19,161 nt of DNA, taken from NCBI GenBank assembly GCA_015478575.1, contig JADMIN010000007.1, forward strand, positions 1 to 19,161, in the 5' to 3' direction. Positions within the stretch are counted from its first letter, which is position 1, and every line of letters starts with the position of its first letter. The position numbers were made by a program, and so were the translations under genes. The DNA is from Ktedonobacterales bacterium. Its GTDB lineage: Bacteria > Chloroflexota > Ktedonobacteria > Ktedonobacterales > JADMIN01. Positions 1 through 7,546 of the stretch are shown here, piece after piece. The notes under the pieces are model-generated. The model was not told the DNA's origin. It was given only the letters and a program-made list of their open reading frames with translations, and made no database searches.

Positions 1-264
1 ATATCAGACATCTCACCACCGATAGGATGGTCGCCGTCGGTGACAGAGCGCCGCCGCTGAGGGAGAGAACCCCGCGCCCTTCGCGGCGGCGCTCCGTGCG
101 GCTGATCGCGCGTGTCAGGCTCCATGTATCACTCCTCTCAAACGCACCTCAAGCAGGCCTCAGCCAGACCCACTCGCACGAGGTTGGCACACCGCGCACC
201 CGTGCGCGCGAGCGGCGTCTGGCCCATCGGTCTCTGGCCAACGCATGGGGCGGCGGCCAATGGA
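1..264. other. Non-coding end of window with a 12-bp inverted repeat
   Basis: I can support no gene here. Short ORFs on both strands lack good ribosome binding sites and resemble no family. The stretch lies downstream of the minus-strand redox operon. It holds a perfect 12-bp inverted repeat (46-57 and 83-94) and a 7-bp hairpin (193-199 and 202-208). Confidence 0.6.
46..94 (-). terminator. GC-rich stem-loop, possible operon terminator
   Basis: Arm GAGCGCCGCCGC (46-57) is perfectly complementary to GCGGCGGCGCTC (83-94), with a 25-nt loop that itself has an AGGG/CCCT pairing. It lies about 170 nt past the stop of the last operon gene. No U-run follows on either strand, so it may be a U-less terminator or an RNA 3'-end stabiliser. 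The function is inferred. Confidence 0.35.
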
Positions 265-678
265 TCAGCCGCCCGTGGCGCGCCGTGGCCAGAGGAAGAC
301 GACGAGCGCGACAAGAAAACCGACCAGACTGGCAATGGCCATTGGCCAGAGGACGCCGATACGGCCGGAGAGCAGCTCGAAGAGCGCGGTGGTGATGAGC
401 CAGAGCTGCGCGACCAGAATGACGCCGACAATGTAGACCTGCCCCTGCACGATGGCCAGTTGCCCAGGTGTGCCGGTGTAGTCTGGCCCAGAACGTGGCC
501 CACTTGACCCCAGCGGCGCGCGGCTGACCGATGGATCATCAGGGTTGCCGACGTGCTGCCGCAGCCGACGGTCGCGCTCCGCCGCGCTGAGGGCCGTGCC
601 ACCGACGATCGTCGCTCCCGCACCATCGCTCCGCGCTTCCGGCGTCACGACGAATGCGGCCTCATCAGCATCATCCAT
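265..678 (-). CDS. Small two-helix membrane protein, last gene of redox operon
   Basis: Not recognised as a named family. The roughly 137-residue product has a polar, disordered-looking N-terminal half (acidic start MDDADE, then Arg/Ser/Pro-rich) and two hydrophobic segments in the last 65 residues, separated by a short SGRIG turn and ending in a basic PRR tail. This is a hairpin membrane anchor. It starts 17 nt after the Rieske stop, so it is almost certainly co-translated with it, and a role as accessory or assembly subunit of the redox complex is inferred. The start is uncertain: an in-frame GTG at 687 is possible, but its SD (AGAGG) would be only 2 nt away, so I prefer ATG at 678. No haem or metal ligands are obvious. 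Confidence 0.7.
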   Translation of the reverse strand: MDDADEAAFVVTPEARSDGAGATIVGGTALSAAERDRRLRQHVGNPDDPSVSRAPLGSSGPRSGPDYTGTPGQLAIVQGQVYIVGVILVAQLWLITTALFELLSGRIGVLWPMAIASLVGFLVALVVFLWPRRATGG

Positions 679-695
679 CTGCTTCACCGCCTCTC

Positions 696-1310
696 TTATC
701 GCTCCACCATCTTGACGGCATAGATCAGATCACCCTGTCGCGCGAGCTGAATCAGCGGCAGTGGGCGGGTCGGTGGCCCAGCCAGCACGTTGCCCGTCGC
801 CGCCTCGAAGAGGCCATTATGGCAGGGACAGTACAGCCGATTCGCGCCCGGCTGATAGAGCACCGCGCACGAGAGATGGGTGCAGACATCACTATAGGCC
901 ACCAGCCCAACGCCCGGCAGATTGATAATGATCCCCTGCGTGAACTGATCGGGAAAATCGAACGTCCGCCACTGGTTCGGGCCTAGCTCATCCGCCCGCA
1001 CGACCGCGACCGGCTTGACCCGCGCCGCGGGCAGATGCCCAACAATGGCGAGCGCACCCGTCGCCAGAGCCAGCGCGCCCGTGCCCGCCACCAAGAAGCG
1101 CAGCGTGTCGCGGCGCGTCACGAGATCGTCGGCGCGCCAATGATACGGAAACTCCTCGCGCCAGTCCTGCCGCAAGGATCGCATCCCCGCCGCGCGCCGC
1201 GGCTCACGGGTGCGCAGGGTCGGGGATCTTGTCGAGCGAGCTGGGCGGTCCGCGCCCGACGCCCGCGTCGGGCTATGCTCGGCGGCGTTCTCTCGCCGGT
1301 TCTCCGTCAT
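696..1310 (-). CDS. Rieske [2Fe-2S] protein with N-terminal membrane anchor/Tat-like signal
   Basis: The 204-residue protein carries both Rieske boxes: C143-T-H145-L-S-C148 and C161-P-C163-H164-N-G. C143/H145 and C161/H164 are the expected cluster ligands, and C148/C163 the disulfide pair typical of bc-type (high-potential) Rieske proteins. Residues 66-94 read TRRDTLRFLVAG followed by a hydrophobic stretch: a twin-arginine-like signal or uncleaved anchor that would place the cluster outside the cytoplasm. The first 60 residues are Arg/Pro-rich and basic. The start at 1310 is chosen because GGAGGAAG precedes it. The longer frame to 1559 overlaps the ferredoxin gene and is low-complexity. It lies 67 nt after the ferredoxin gene and before the small membrane protein. 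No cytochrome bc1 genes are adjacent, so it probably serves the molybdenum enzyme complex; this is inference. Confidence 0.9.
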   Translation of the reverse strand: MTENRRENAAEHSPTRASGADRPARSTRSPTLRTREPRRAAGMRSLRQDWREEFPYHWRADDLVTRRDTLRFLVAGTGALALATGALAIVGHLPAARVKPVAVVRADELGPNQWRTFDFPDQFTQGIIINLPGVGLVAYSDVCTHLSCAVLYQPGANRLYCPCHNGLFEAATGNVLAGPPTRPLPLIQLARQGDLIYAVKMVER

Positions 1311-1377
1311 ACGCTCTTCCTCCAGCCACCATACAGCGTATGGTAGCGACAAGCTAAGGGAGCGACACGCCCCCAGA

Positions 1378-2160
1378 TCACGTGGGCGCGGCTTCGCGAC
1401 TGGGGCGACCGGGGTCTTTCGTGGGGGTGGGCGAGGGGGTCTCTCCTGGTGGCGTGCGCGGCGCCCAGGGGTGCGCCGGTGCCACACGCTGGGGGAGGCC
1501 CGCCACATCCGCCCCCACCCACGGCGCGCTCTCGCGGGTGGTGGTCGGCGCGGGCACATCAGAGATGGTACCCAGGCTCGCCTGCTCCGCGAGCGCCATC
1601 AGGTCCAGTTCATCGTGCCGCTCCGTCAGCACGATATAGTTGCGCGTGCGCAGGCGCTGCTTGCCAAAAGAGAACACATTCACCGGCTTGGCGCCCTGCC
1701 GCGCGTGCCCCGCCGCGACCCACTCCTCATAGGTCCCGTAGAAGATGGCCTGGGTCGGGCAGACCGAGGCGCACATCGGCGGCAGATCAACGCTGGTCCG
1801 GTCATAGCAGAGATTGCACTTGCGCATCACCCGGCCCGGCCCATCGAACTTGGGCACGCCGAAGGGGCAGACATAGACACAGTTGCGGATGTTGATGCAG
1901 CGGGATTCGTCGGCCTGCTGCACGACGCCATCGGGGCTGACCAGAATCGCCTGCGCCGGGCAGACCTGCGCGCAGGGCGCCAAGGGTTCTTCGCAATGCA
2001 TGCAGAGCGTCGGCGATGTGGCGACCGTATTGCCACGGTCAATGTAATCAATAAAGATCATCGTCTCGCCCTTATGCGTGTCGCACTCACGGCAGGCCGC
2101 CACGCAGGCGCGGCAGCCAATGCAGCGGGACGGATCCAGAAAGATACGCTCGACGGACAT
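1378..2160 (-). CDS. Four-cluster ferredoxin-type electron-transfer subunit (NrfC/DmsB/NarH family)
   Basis: The 260-residue iron-sulfur subunit is of the kind that pairs with molybdopterin enzymes. Four Cys motifs are visible: C13/C16/C19/C23, C53/C56/C63/C67, C88/-/C94/C98 and C115/C118/C130/C134. The third motif reads C-I-N-I-R-N-C, so Ile91 sits where the second Cys is expected; NarH has Trp at this place and carries a [3Fe-4S] cluster there. The ferredoxin fold ends near residue 145. The C-terminal 60 or so residues are Pro/Thr/Arg-rich and look disordered. There is no signal peptide, so it is probably cytoplasmic. ATG at 2160 is preferred over 2166 and 2181 because GAGGAGG lies 6 nt upstream. 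It follows the Mo subunit by 26 nt and should wire it to the membrane subunit. Confidence 0.9.
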   Translation of the reverse strand: MSVERIFLDPSRCIGCRACVAACRECDTHKGETMIFIDYIDRGNTVATSPTLCMHCEEPLAPCAQVCPAQAILVSPDGVVQQADESRCINIRNCVYVCPFGVPKFDGPGRVMRKCNLCYDRTSVDLPPMCASVCPTQAIFYGTYEEWVAAGHARQGAKPVNVFSFGKQRLRTRNYIVLTERHDELDLMALAEQASLGTISDVPAPTTTRESAPWVGADVAGLPQRVAPAHPWAPRTPPGETPSPTPTKDPGRPSREAAPT

Positions 2161-2186
2161 GCCCATCCTCCTCAAGCGCACAGGCG

Positions 2187-4466
2187 CTAGCGCACGCGCG
2201 GCCCCACTCGTCCGCCCGCGCTAGGCAGTGCCCGACGATTGCGGCCCGCCAGCTTGAGCAGCGCGGGATCAAAGTCCTTTGCCCATGCCGGTGGCTGCTC
2301 CGCTTTGCTGGCCGCGGCGGCGCAGACCTTATACTCTGGAATCTTGTTCATCGGCTCCAACACGGGATTGGTCAGGATGTTGGCGGCTTGCGTATGGCCA
2401 TAGTGATAGGGGATGAAGATCGTATCAGGCCGAATGGTGCGAATGACGAGCGCGGGCACCGTCATCTCGCCGCGCCGCGTGCGCACCGTCACCCAATCCC
2501 CCTCCGCGATGCCCAGCCGCTCCGCCGTGCGCTCGTGCATCTCCACCCAGGGGCACGGCGCCTGTTCGAGGAGAAACGGCGTGCGTCGCGTCTGGTTGCC
2601 AGAAAGATAATGATAGATCACACGCCCAGTGGTGAGCACGAGCGGATACGTCGCGTCCGGCTCCTCGGCGGGCGGCAGGTAGGTGATGGGATGAAAGCGC
2701 GCCTTGCCATCAGGGAAGCCGAAGCGGTCCTCATAGAGGCGGGGTGTGCCAGGATGGTCTTCTGTCGGGCACGGCCAGAAGACGCCATTCTGCGCATTGA
2801 TCTTTTCATACGTGATGCCATAGTAATCCGCGCGCGCCCCCTTCGTCGCCACCCGCACCTCCTCGAAGATGTCGCGCTGAGAGTGGTAGTCGAAGGCGTG
2901 CCCCTTCCCCAGTCGGCGCGCGAGGTCACAGACGATCTCCCAATCCAGGCGCGCCTCACCCGGCGGGTCCACTGCCCGGTTATACTTGATGACACGGCCC
3001 TCCAGGTTGGTGGACGTGCCGCCATCCTCGGCCCAGACGTTGCCTGGCAGCACGATATCGGCTAGCTCGGCCGTCTCTGAGAGGAAGAAGTCCGTCACGA
3101 CAAAGAGATCGAGCCTACGGAGCGCCCGCTCGACGGTGTGCTGATCAGGCAGCGAGACCAGCGGATTGGAGCAGATCATGAAGCAGGCGCGAATCTCCTG
3201 ACGCTCCATCGCCGGAATCATGAGGGTCGCGGGGTAGCCAGCGTGTGGCAGTTCAGGCTCGGCGATGCCCCAGACAGAGGCGATATACTCGCGGTCCTCT
3301 TGATTCTCGATCTCGCGCTCGCCGGGGAGCTGCGAGGCCTTCTGGCCCATCTCGCGCCCGCCCTGACCATTGCCCTGGCCAGTGAGCGTCATGTAGCCAG
3401 CGCCTGGGCGACCAAAGTTGCCAGTGGCCAAGGCCAGGTTGGCGCAGGCGACGCCGTTATCCACCCCTTTGCTCTGATGCTCCAGCCCACGCGCGGTGTA
3501 GAGCAACGCCGCCTTTGCCTGCCCATAGAGCCGGGCCGCCGCGACAATCGTCTCCGGCTTGAGGCCACAGACCCGCGCCACCGGCTCCGGCGGGTACTTC
3601 AGCGCTTCGGCTTTCGTCTCCTCCCAGCCACTAGTACGTGCGCGGATGAACTCCTCATCTACCATGCCCTCGGTGATGATGACATAGAGCATGGCATTGA
3701 GCAGCGCCGAATCGGTGCCGGGGCGCAACGGCAGATAGAGATCAGCGGTGCGGGCGATGGGCGTCTGGCGTGGATCAGCCACGATCAGCTTGCAGCCGCG
3801 GTCGCGCGCCTGCCAGAGATAACTGGTGATGATGGGAAAGCACTCGCCAATATTCGCGCCAATAGCAAACACGACGTCCGCATGCGGCAGGTCGCTGACC
3901 GGATTGGCCGCGCGGTCAATGCCGAGCGAAAGCTCGTTGGCACCGGTGGCGGACGACATGCAGAGGCGCCCGTTGTAGTCACAGTGGCGCGTGCCGAGCG
4001 CGACGCGGGCGAATTTGCCCATCAGGTAACACTTCTCGTTGGTCATCGAGGAGCCACTATAGACCGCGACGGCGTCGTTGCCATGCGCCGCCTGAATCTC
4101 GCGGAAGCGGCGCGCGATGGTATCAAGCGCCTCATCCCAGCTCGCGCGTTCGAGCGCGCCGCCTTTGCCGCCGCGCCGCATCAGGGGGTGGGTCAGCCGA
4201 TCGGGATGGTTCACGGTCTGGTACGCGGTAGTGCCCTTGGGGCAGAGCATGCCATGATTGTAGGGGAAGTCGTAGCGCGGCTCGACACCCACCACCTTGC
4301 CCGCGGCGACCTTGAGGTACATGGCGCACTGCACGCCACAGTAGCAGCAGTGGGTTGGCACATAGCGGTCCACCTCCTGGTTGGATTGCCAGGGGGTTGG
4401 CTTGCCCTCAGAGAAGTCGTAGGTATCGGTGCCTTCGGGCGTGAAGAAATGCTTATCAAGGCTCAT
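2187..4466 (-). CDS. Molybdopterin oxidoreductase, Nas/NarB-like catalytic subunit
   Basis: The 759-residue catalytic subunit belongs to the DMSO-reductase superfamily. The N-terminal [4Fe-4S] site is C40-x2-C43-x3-C47-x27-C75, followed by K77 (CPKG), the usual electron-relay lysine. Residues 167-172 are RLCMSS, the signature of assimilatory and periplasmic nitrate reductases in which Cys (C169) ligates molybdenum. Formate dehydrogenases would have Sec/Cys in a different context. Later landmarks are AEDGGTSTNLEGR and a C-terminal molybdopterin-binding domain ending HYGHTQAANILTNPVLEPMNKIPEYK. There is no Tat signal, so the enzyme is cytoplasmic. No nitrite reductase or nitrate transporter lies nearby, and the partner set (cytochrome b, Rieske, GlcD) is unlike nitrate assimilation, so the substrate is open. 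The start ATG at 4466 has a weak TTAGG site. It needs molybdenum cofactor; moaC is at 9317. Confidence 0.92.
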   Translation of the reverse strand: MSLDKHFFTPEGTDTYDFSEGKPTPWQSNQEVDRYVPTHCCYCGVQCAMYLKVAAGKVVGVEPRYDFPYNHGMLCPKGTTAYQTVNHPDRLTHPLMRRGGKGGALERASWDEALDTIARRFREIQAAHGNDAVAVYSGSSMTNEKCYLMGKFARVALGTRHCDYNGRLCMSSATGANELSLGIDRAANPVSDLPHADVVFAIGANIGECFPIITSYLWQARDRGCKLIVADPRQTPIARTADLYLPLRPGTDSALLNAMLYVIITEGMVDEEFIRARTSGWEETKAEALKYPPEPVARVCGLKPETIVAAARLYGQAKAALLYTARGLEHQSKGVDNGVACANLALATGNFGRPGAGYMTLTGQGNGQGGREMGQKASQLPGEREIENQEDREYIASVWGIAEPELPHAGYPATLMIPAMERQEIRACFMICSNPLVSLPDQHTVERALRRLDLFVVTDFFLSETAELADIVLPGNVWAEDGGTSTNLEGRVIKYNRAVDPPGEARLDWEIVCDLARRLGKGHAFDYHSQRDIFEEVRVATKGARADYYGITYEKINAQNGVFWPCPTEDHPGTPRLYEDRFGFPDGKARFHPITYLPPAEEPDATYPLVLTTGRVIYHYLSGNQTRRTPFLLEQAPCPWVEMHERTAERLGIAEGDWVTVRTRRGEMTVPALVIRTIRPDTIFIPYHYGHTQAANILTNPVLEPMNKIPEYKVCAAAASKAEQPPAWAKDFDPALLKLAGRNRRALPSAGGRVGPRVR

Positions 4467-4603
4467 GTGCGCCTAACTTCCCTTGATTCTCATCCCATGA
4501 TTCTCACGCGCGGCTGATGCGCTCACGCTCACGCGGCGCCAGGAGTATCGCTGGCCCCCACGCGCCAGGGCCAGCGGTTTCACTTGCACCAGCGGTTTCA
4601 CTT
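4467..4603 (-). repeat. Intra-operon spacer with 15-bp direct repeat
   Basis: CCAGCGGTTTCACTT occurs at 4571-4585 and again at 4589-4603 (period 18), ending one base before the stop triplet of the cytochrome b gene. The 137-nt spacer is the second longest in the operon and carries no gene. Confidence 0.7.
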
Positions 4604-5800
4604 TCACAGGAACCGATTGCCCTCGTTCCCTAGCGCCGCGAGGGTGGCCTCGCCGCGCAGAATGCGTTTGCAGTCAGGGCAGAAATCCTGCCACCAGGTA
4701 CCGCTGGTGGCCTCCTCGCGCGTGGCGGCGCGGGCGGCCTGGGGCTGGCTGGCAGTGACGCTGTAATCCTGGCCGATATCGAACGCGGTCCGCTTGAGAT
4801 CAGCGATGAAGCGCGCTGGCGCGAAGGGCGCGTCACAGCGCGGGCAGTGCCGCGGCTCGCTATCCTCGCCCGTCCGCCAGTAGAGTTCGATCCCCACGGT
4901 AGCCGGGCGTTCGAGAATGTGGAAGAACTTGCCGAACGGCAGCGAGATGAGCCAGAAGACCACCACCGCCTCGTGCGAGAGCGAAATGAACCAATAATAC
5001 TGCCCGCCAAAGAAGGTGGCGTCCGCGATCAGCGCCAGGCCGGAGATGGCGATGGCAAACAGCAGTGCCAGCGGCAACATATCAAAGCTGAAGCGCTGGA
5101 TGGCGATCCGCGCGAGATCGTGAAAGCGCCGGTGAAAGGCCAGCACCAAGCCCACCAACAGCAGCAGTGACGTCCACATCAGCCCATGATAGATGGAGAA
5201 ACCCAAGAACGAGTAAGGATCGAAGCGAAAAAGCGGAAACCCGAAGGCCCACATCCGGTACCAGCCCGTGGTGGTCTGGGTGAAGCGCAGCCAGCCGAAG
5301 GTCAGCGGGAAGGTGATGGCGCAGGAGAGCACGACGCCCCAGAAGATACACTGATGCGCGATCCAGCGATACCACCCCTGGGCGCCACCGCCATGCCGCT
5401 TGCGCAGAAACTGCTGCGTAAGCAGATCAGCGAAGATAGCCCGCGGAATGAGCGCGGTATAGCGGCGGAAGTTCGCGAAAGAGAAGAAGAGCTGCCAGCT
5501 ACGCCAGAAGTAGCGCCCAGTCTGCGGGCGCGAGAGCCAGAACGTGTACTTATAGGTGACGGCCGCGACGGCGAAGATGCTGCCGACGGCATAGCCGATC
5601 AGCGCGGCATCGAACCAGTGGAAGCCGCGCGAGCCGACGGCGATCAAGGCCACCAGGATCACCGCCGCCAGGATGCCAAAACAGAGCGAGCGTGTGCGCT
5701 GGCTCCAAAACGCCCCACCACGCCCGCGTGGCGCGCTAGCGGTGGGTGTGGCCGCGGCGGGCGGAGTGGCCCGCCCCTGGGATGCCCTAGGCTCGGCCAT
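4604..5800 (-). CDS. NarI/HdrE-like membrane cytochrome b subunit with C-terminal double CxxC tail
   Basis: The 398-residue integral membrane protein follows the flavoprotein and precedes the Mo subunit. After an Ala/Pro-rich N-terminus (1-36) it has about five or six membrane helices. Candidate haem-b histidines are H149, the pair H205/H223 and the pair H276/H294. Each pair is 18 residues apart, the same spacing as the two haem ligands of the last NarI helix. The segment LPFGKFFHILERP resembles the conserved end of that helix. The soluble C-terminus has two Cys pairs, C319/C322 (CPRC) and C374/C377 (CPDC), about 52 residues apart: a zinc-ribbon or FeS-like element not found in NarI. It probably oxidises or reduces quinone and passes electrons to the ferredoxin subunit. 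The start at 5800 is chosen for GGAAGGAG 7 nt upstream; the longer frame to 6028 overlaps the flavoprotein gene. Confidence 0.8.
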   Translation of the reverse strand: MAEPRASQGRATPPAAATPTASAPRGRGGAFWSQRTRSLCFGILAAVILVALIAVGSRGFHWFDAALIGYAVGSIFAVAAVTYKYTFWLSRPQTGRYFWRSWQLFFSFANFRRYTALIPRAIFADLLTQQFLRKRHGGGAQGWYRWIAHQCIFWGVVLSCAITFPLTFGWLRFTQTTTGWYRMWAFGFPLFRFDPYSFLGFSIYHGLMWTSLLLLVGLVLAFHRRFHDLARIAIQRFSFDMLPLALLFAIAISGLALIADATFFGGQYYWFISLSHEAVVVFWLISLPFGKFFHILERPATVGIELYWRTGEDSEPRHCPRCDAPFAPARFIADLKRTAFDIGQDYSVTASQPQAARAATREEATSGTWWQDFCPDCKRILRGEATLAALGNEGNRFL

Positions 5801-5964
5801 CCGTGTGCTCCTTCCCGGCTGCTGGCCGCCACTTGCGGCTCCGTGCGAGGGCTGGTGAGCGGTGCCATCCTCATGAGGATGGGTAGGCTTCGGACCGCCG
5901 CTCAAGATTATAGGGCGGCGGCGCCACCTCAGGAGGTGGCGCGGTGGCCAGCGGAGACCACTCT
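5801..5964 (-). promoter_or_regulatory. Spacer with hairpin and possible internal promoter
   Basis: Hairpin GCGCCACCT/AGGTGGCGC (5921-5929 and 5934-5942, loop CAGG) lies 22 nt past the flavoprotein stop. On the minus strand it is followed by CCGCCC and then a perfect TATAAT (5912 down to 5907); no good -35 box is visible. There is no U-run, so it is a weak terminator at best. It may attenuate or re-initiate transcription between the flavoprotein gene and the rest of the operon. ATCCTCATGAGGAT, a 14-nt palindrome, lies at 5868-5881. Confidence 0.35.
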
Positions 5965-7446
5965 TCAACAGAACCACGGCGCCGCTGCCCCCGACGATAG
6001 CGCCCGCGCGGGCCGCACCTCGGCGCACGACATAGAGGCGGGGAAGATCTTGTCGGGGTTGAAGAGCGCGTGAGGATCGAAGCAGCCACGCAGCCGCGCC
6101 ATCGCCGCCAGATCCTGAGTGGAGAAGACGAGTGAGAGCGCATCGCGCTTCTCCAGGCCGATGCCATGCTCGCCAGAGACCGTGCCGCCTAGCTCCACAC
6201 AGGCACGCAGCAATTCAGTGCCCGCCGCGATCACGCGCTCGATCTGCCCTGGCGCGTGCCGGTCGAAGAGCATCGCGGGGTGCAAGTTGCCGTCGCCCGC
6301 ATGGAAGACGTTGGGAATGGTCAGGCCAAAGTCGTGCCCGATCGCGGCGATGCGCTCCATCACCCGCGGCAGGCGCGAGCGCGTCACCACGGCATCTTGC
6401 AGATAGTAACTGGGCGCGAGCTGGCCCAGGGCGCCCGCCGCGCCCTTGCGCCCAGCCCAGAGCGCGGCGCGCTCCGCCTCCGAGCGCGCCAGTCGCACCT
6501 CGCGCGCGCCCTCCTGCCCACAGATGGCCTCGATCCTGGCCCCCTGATCCTCCACCGCCTCGCGTGCGCCATCCAGCTCGATCAGCAACACACTGCCAGC
6601 GTCTTCGGGATAGCCCACATGGAAGTGACGCTCGACCGCCTGGCAGATCAACCGATCCATCATCTCCAGCGCGCTAGGCACAATGCCCGCGCCGATGATG
6701 GCCGAGACCGCCGCCGAGCCAGTCGCCACATCCGGATAGACCGCCAGCAGCGTGCGCACCGCCTCGGGCAGCCGCACCAACCGTACGACAATCTCAGTGA
6801 CGATGGCCAGCGTGCCCTCAGAGCCGACCACCACACCCATCAGGTCATAGCCAGGCGCATCCACGCCACCCGCCTCACCCGCACCGAGCCAGACGAGCGT
6901 GCCATCTGGCAGGCAGACACGCAGCGCCAAGACGTGATTGACCGTTACGCCGGAGGCCAGGCAGTGGGGACCACCAGCGTTGGTGGCCACGTTGCCACCG
7001 AGGGTAGAGATACGCTGACTGGCAGGATCGGGCGCATAGGCCAAACCGTAGGGCCGCGCGGCACGCGAGAGGTCCAGGTTCATGACGCCCGGCTGGACGG
7101 TGGCGCGCAGATTGCGCCGGTCAATCTGAAGAATGCGGTTCATGCGCGCGGTCGAGATGACCATGCCACCGCGTGTTGGCACCGCACCACCACAGAGGCC
7201 CGTGCCAGATCCGCGCGCGACAACTGGCATCCCCGCGGCAACCGCCAGCCGCACGGCCAGCGCCACCTGCTCAGCGGTCTCCGGCAGGACGACCAGATCA
7301 GGGCGCCCCTCCAGAAAGCCCGCATCGTAGGCATAGCTCACGAGATCCGCGGGCGCGCTCAGGACGCCATCCGCCCCCAACGCGCGGGTGAGCGAGCGAG
7401 CGCATGCCCCCCACTCAGATAGTGCCATATCCCCCATTCTGGCCAT
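5965..7446 (-). CDS. GlcD-family FAD-linked oxidase (glycolate / D-lactate dehydrogenase type)
   Basis: The 493-residue protein has the PCMH-type FAD-binding domain followed by the FAD-oxidase C-terminal domain, the normal full-length GlcD layout. Landmarks are ARGSGTGLCGG near residue 77 (FAD pyrophosphate binding), STLGGNVATNAGGPHC near 147, GYDLMGVVVGSEGTL near 199, FHAGDGNLHP in the C-terminal domain and SGEHGIGLEKR near 440. The family oxidises 2-hydroxy acids and passes electrons to an FeS partner or quinone. No GlcE or GlcF partner is present; instead it heads an operon encoding a membrane cytochrome b, a Mo enzyme and FeS subunits. The start is uncertain: ATG at 7446, 7437 or 7428 are all in frame, and GGGGGAT just before 7428 is a reasonable SD. 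Substrate is not inferable from sequence. Confidence 0.9.
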   Translation of the reverse strand: MARMGDMALSEWGACARSLTRALGADGVLSAPADLVSYAYDAGFLEGRPDLVVLPETAEQVALAVRLAVAAGMPVVARGSGTGLCGGAVPTRGGMVISTARMNRILQIDRRNLRATVQPGVMNLDLSRAARPYGLAYAPDPASQRISTLGGNVATNAGGPHCLASGVTVNHVLALRVCLPDGTLVWLGAGEAGGVDAPGYDLMGVVVGSEGTLAIVTEIVVRLVRLPEAVRTLLAVYPDVATGSAAVSAIIGAGIVPSALEMMDRLICQAVERHFHVGYPEDAGSVLLIELDGAREAVEDQGARIEAICGQEGAREVRLARSEAERAALWAGRKGAAGALGQLAPSYYLQDAVVTRSRLPRVMERIAAIGHDFGLTIPNVFHAGDGNLHPAMLFDRHAPGQIERVIAAGTELLRACVELGGTVSGEHGIGLEKRDALSLVFSTQDLAAMARLRGCFDPHALFNPDKIFPASMSCAEVRPARALSSGAAAPWFC

Positions 7447-7501
7447 GTCGCGCCTTTGCCCCTTCGTGTGCCCGCTCCTCAGGCAGGTTCGCTCCCGACC
7501 A

Positions 7502-7518
7502 GCGGTGAGTTACACCGC
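7502..7518. promoter_or_regulatory. Inverted repeat in divergent intergenic region
   Basis: GCGGTG-AGTTA-CACCGC is a perfect 6-bp inverted repeat with a 5-nt spacer. It lies between the redox operon start (7446) and the plus-strand promoter at 7547. It could be an operator for the operon; this is inferred from position only. Confidence 0.3.
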
Positions 7519-7546
7519 CCATCTGGAAAATTCGTATCAGCAGCGC

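Noticed and set aside
1311..1559. N-terminal extension of the Rieske gene
   Set aside because: It overlaps the ferredoxin gene in another frame and encodes Arg/Pro-rich shadow sequence, while a strong SD marks the start at 1310.
2187..4466. Assignment as assimilatory nitrate reductase (nasC/narB) or formate dehydrogenase
   Set aside because: RLCMSS favours the Nas/Nap branch over formate dehydrogenase, but the operon partners do not fit nitrate assimilation, so the substrate and symbol are left open.
3138..4517. 459-codon plus-strand ORF
   Set aside because: It is an antisense shadow of the Mo enzyme gene. Long reverse frames are expected in GC-rich genes, and no domain is recognisable.
5801..6028. 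N-terminal extension of the cytochrome b gene
   Set aside because: It overlaps the flavoprotein 3' end, is Arg/Pro-rich, and a good SD precedes the start at 5800.
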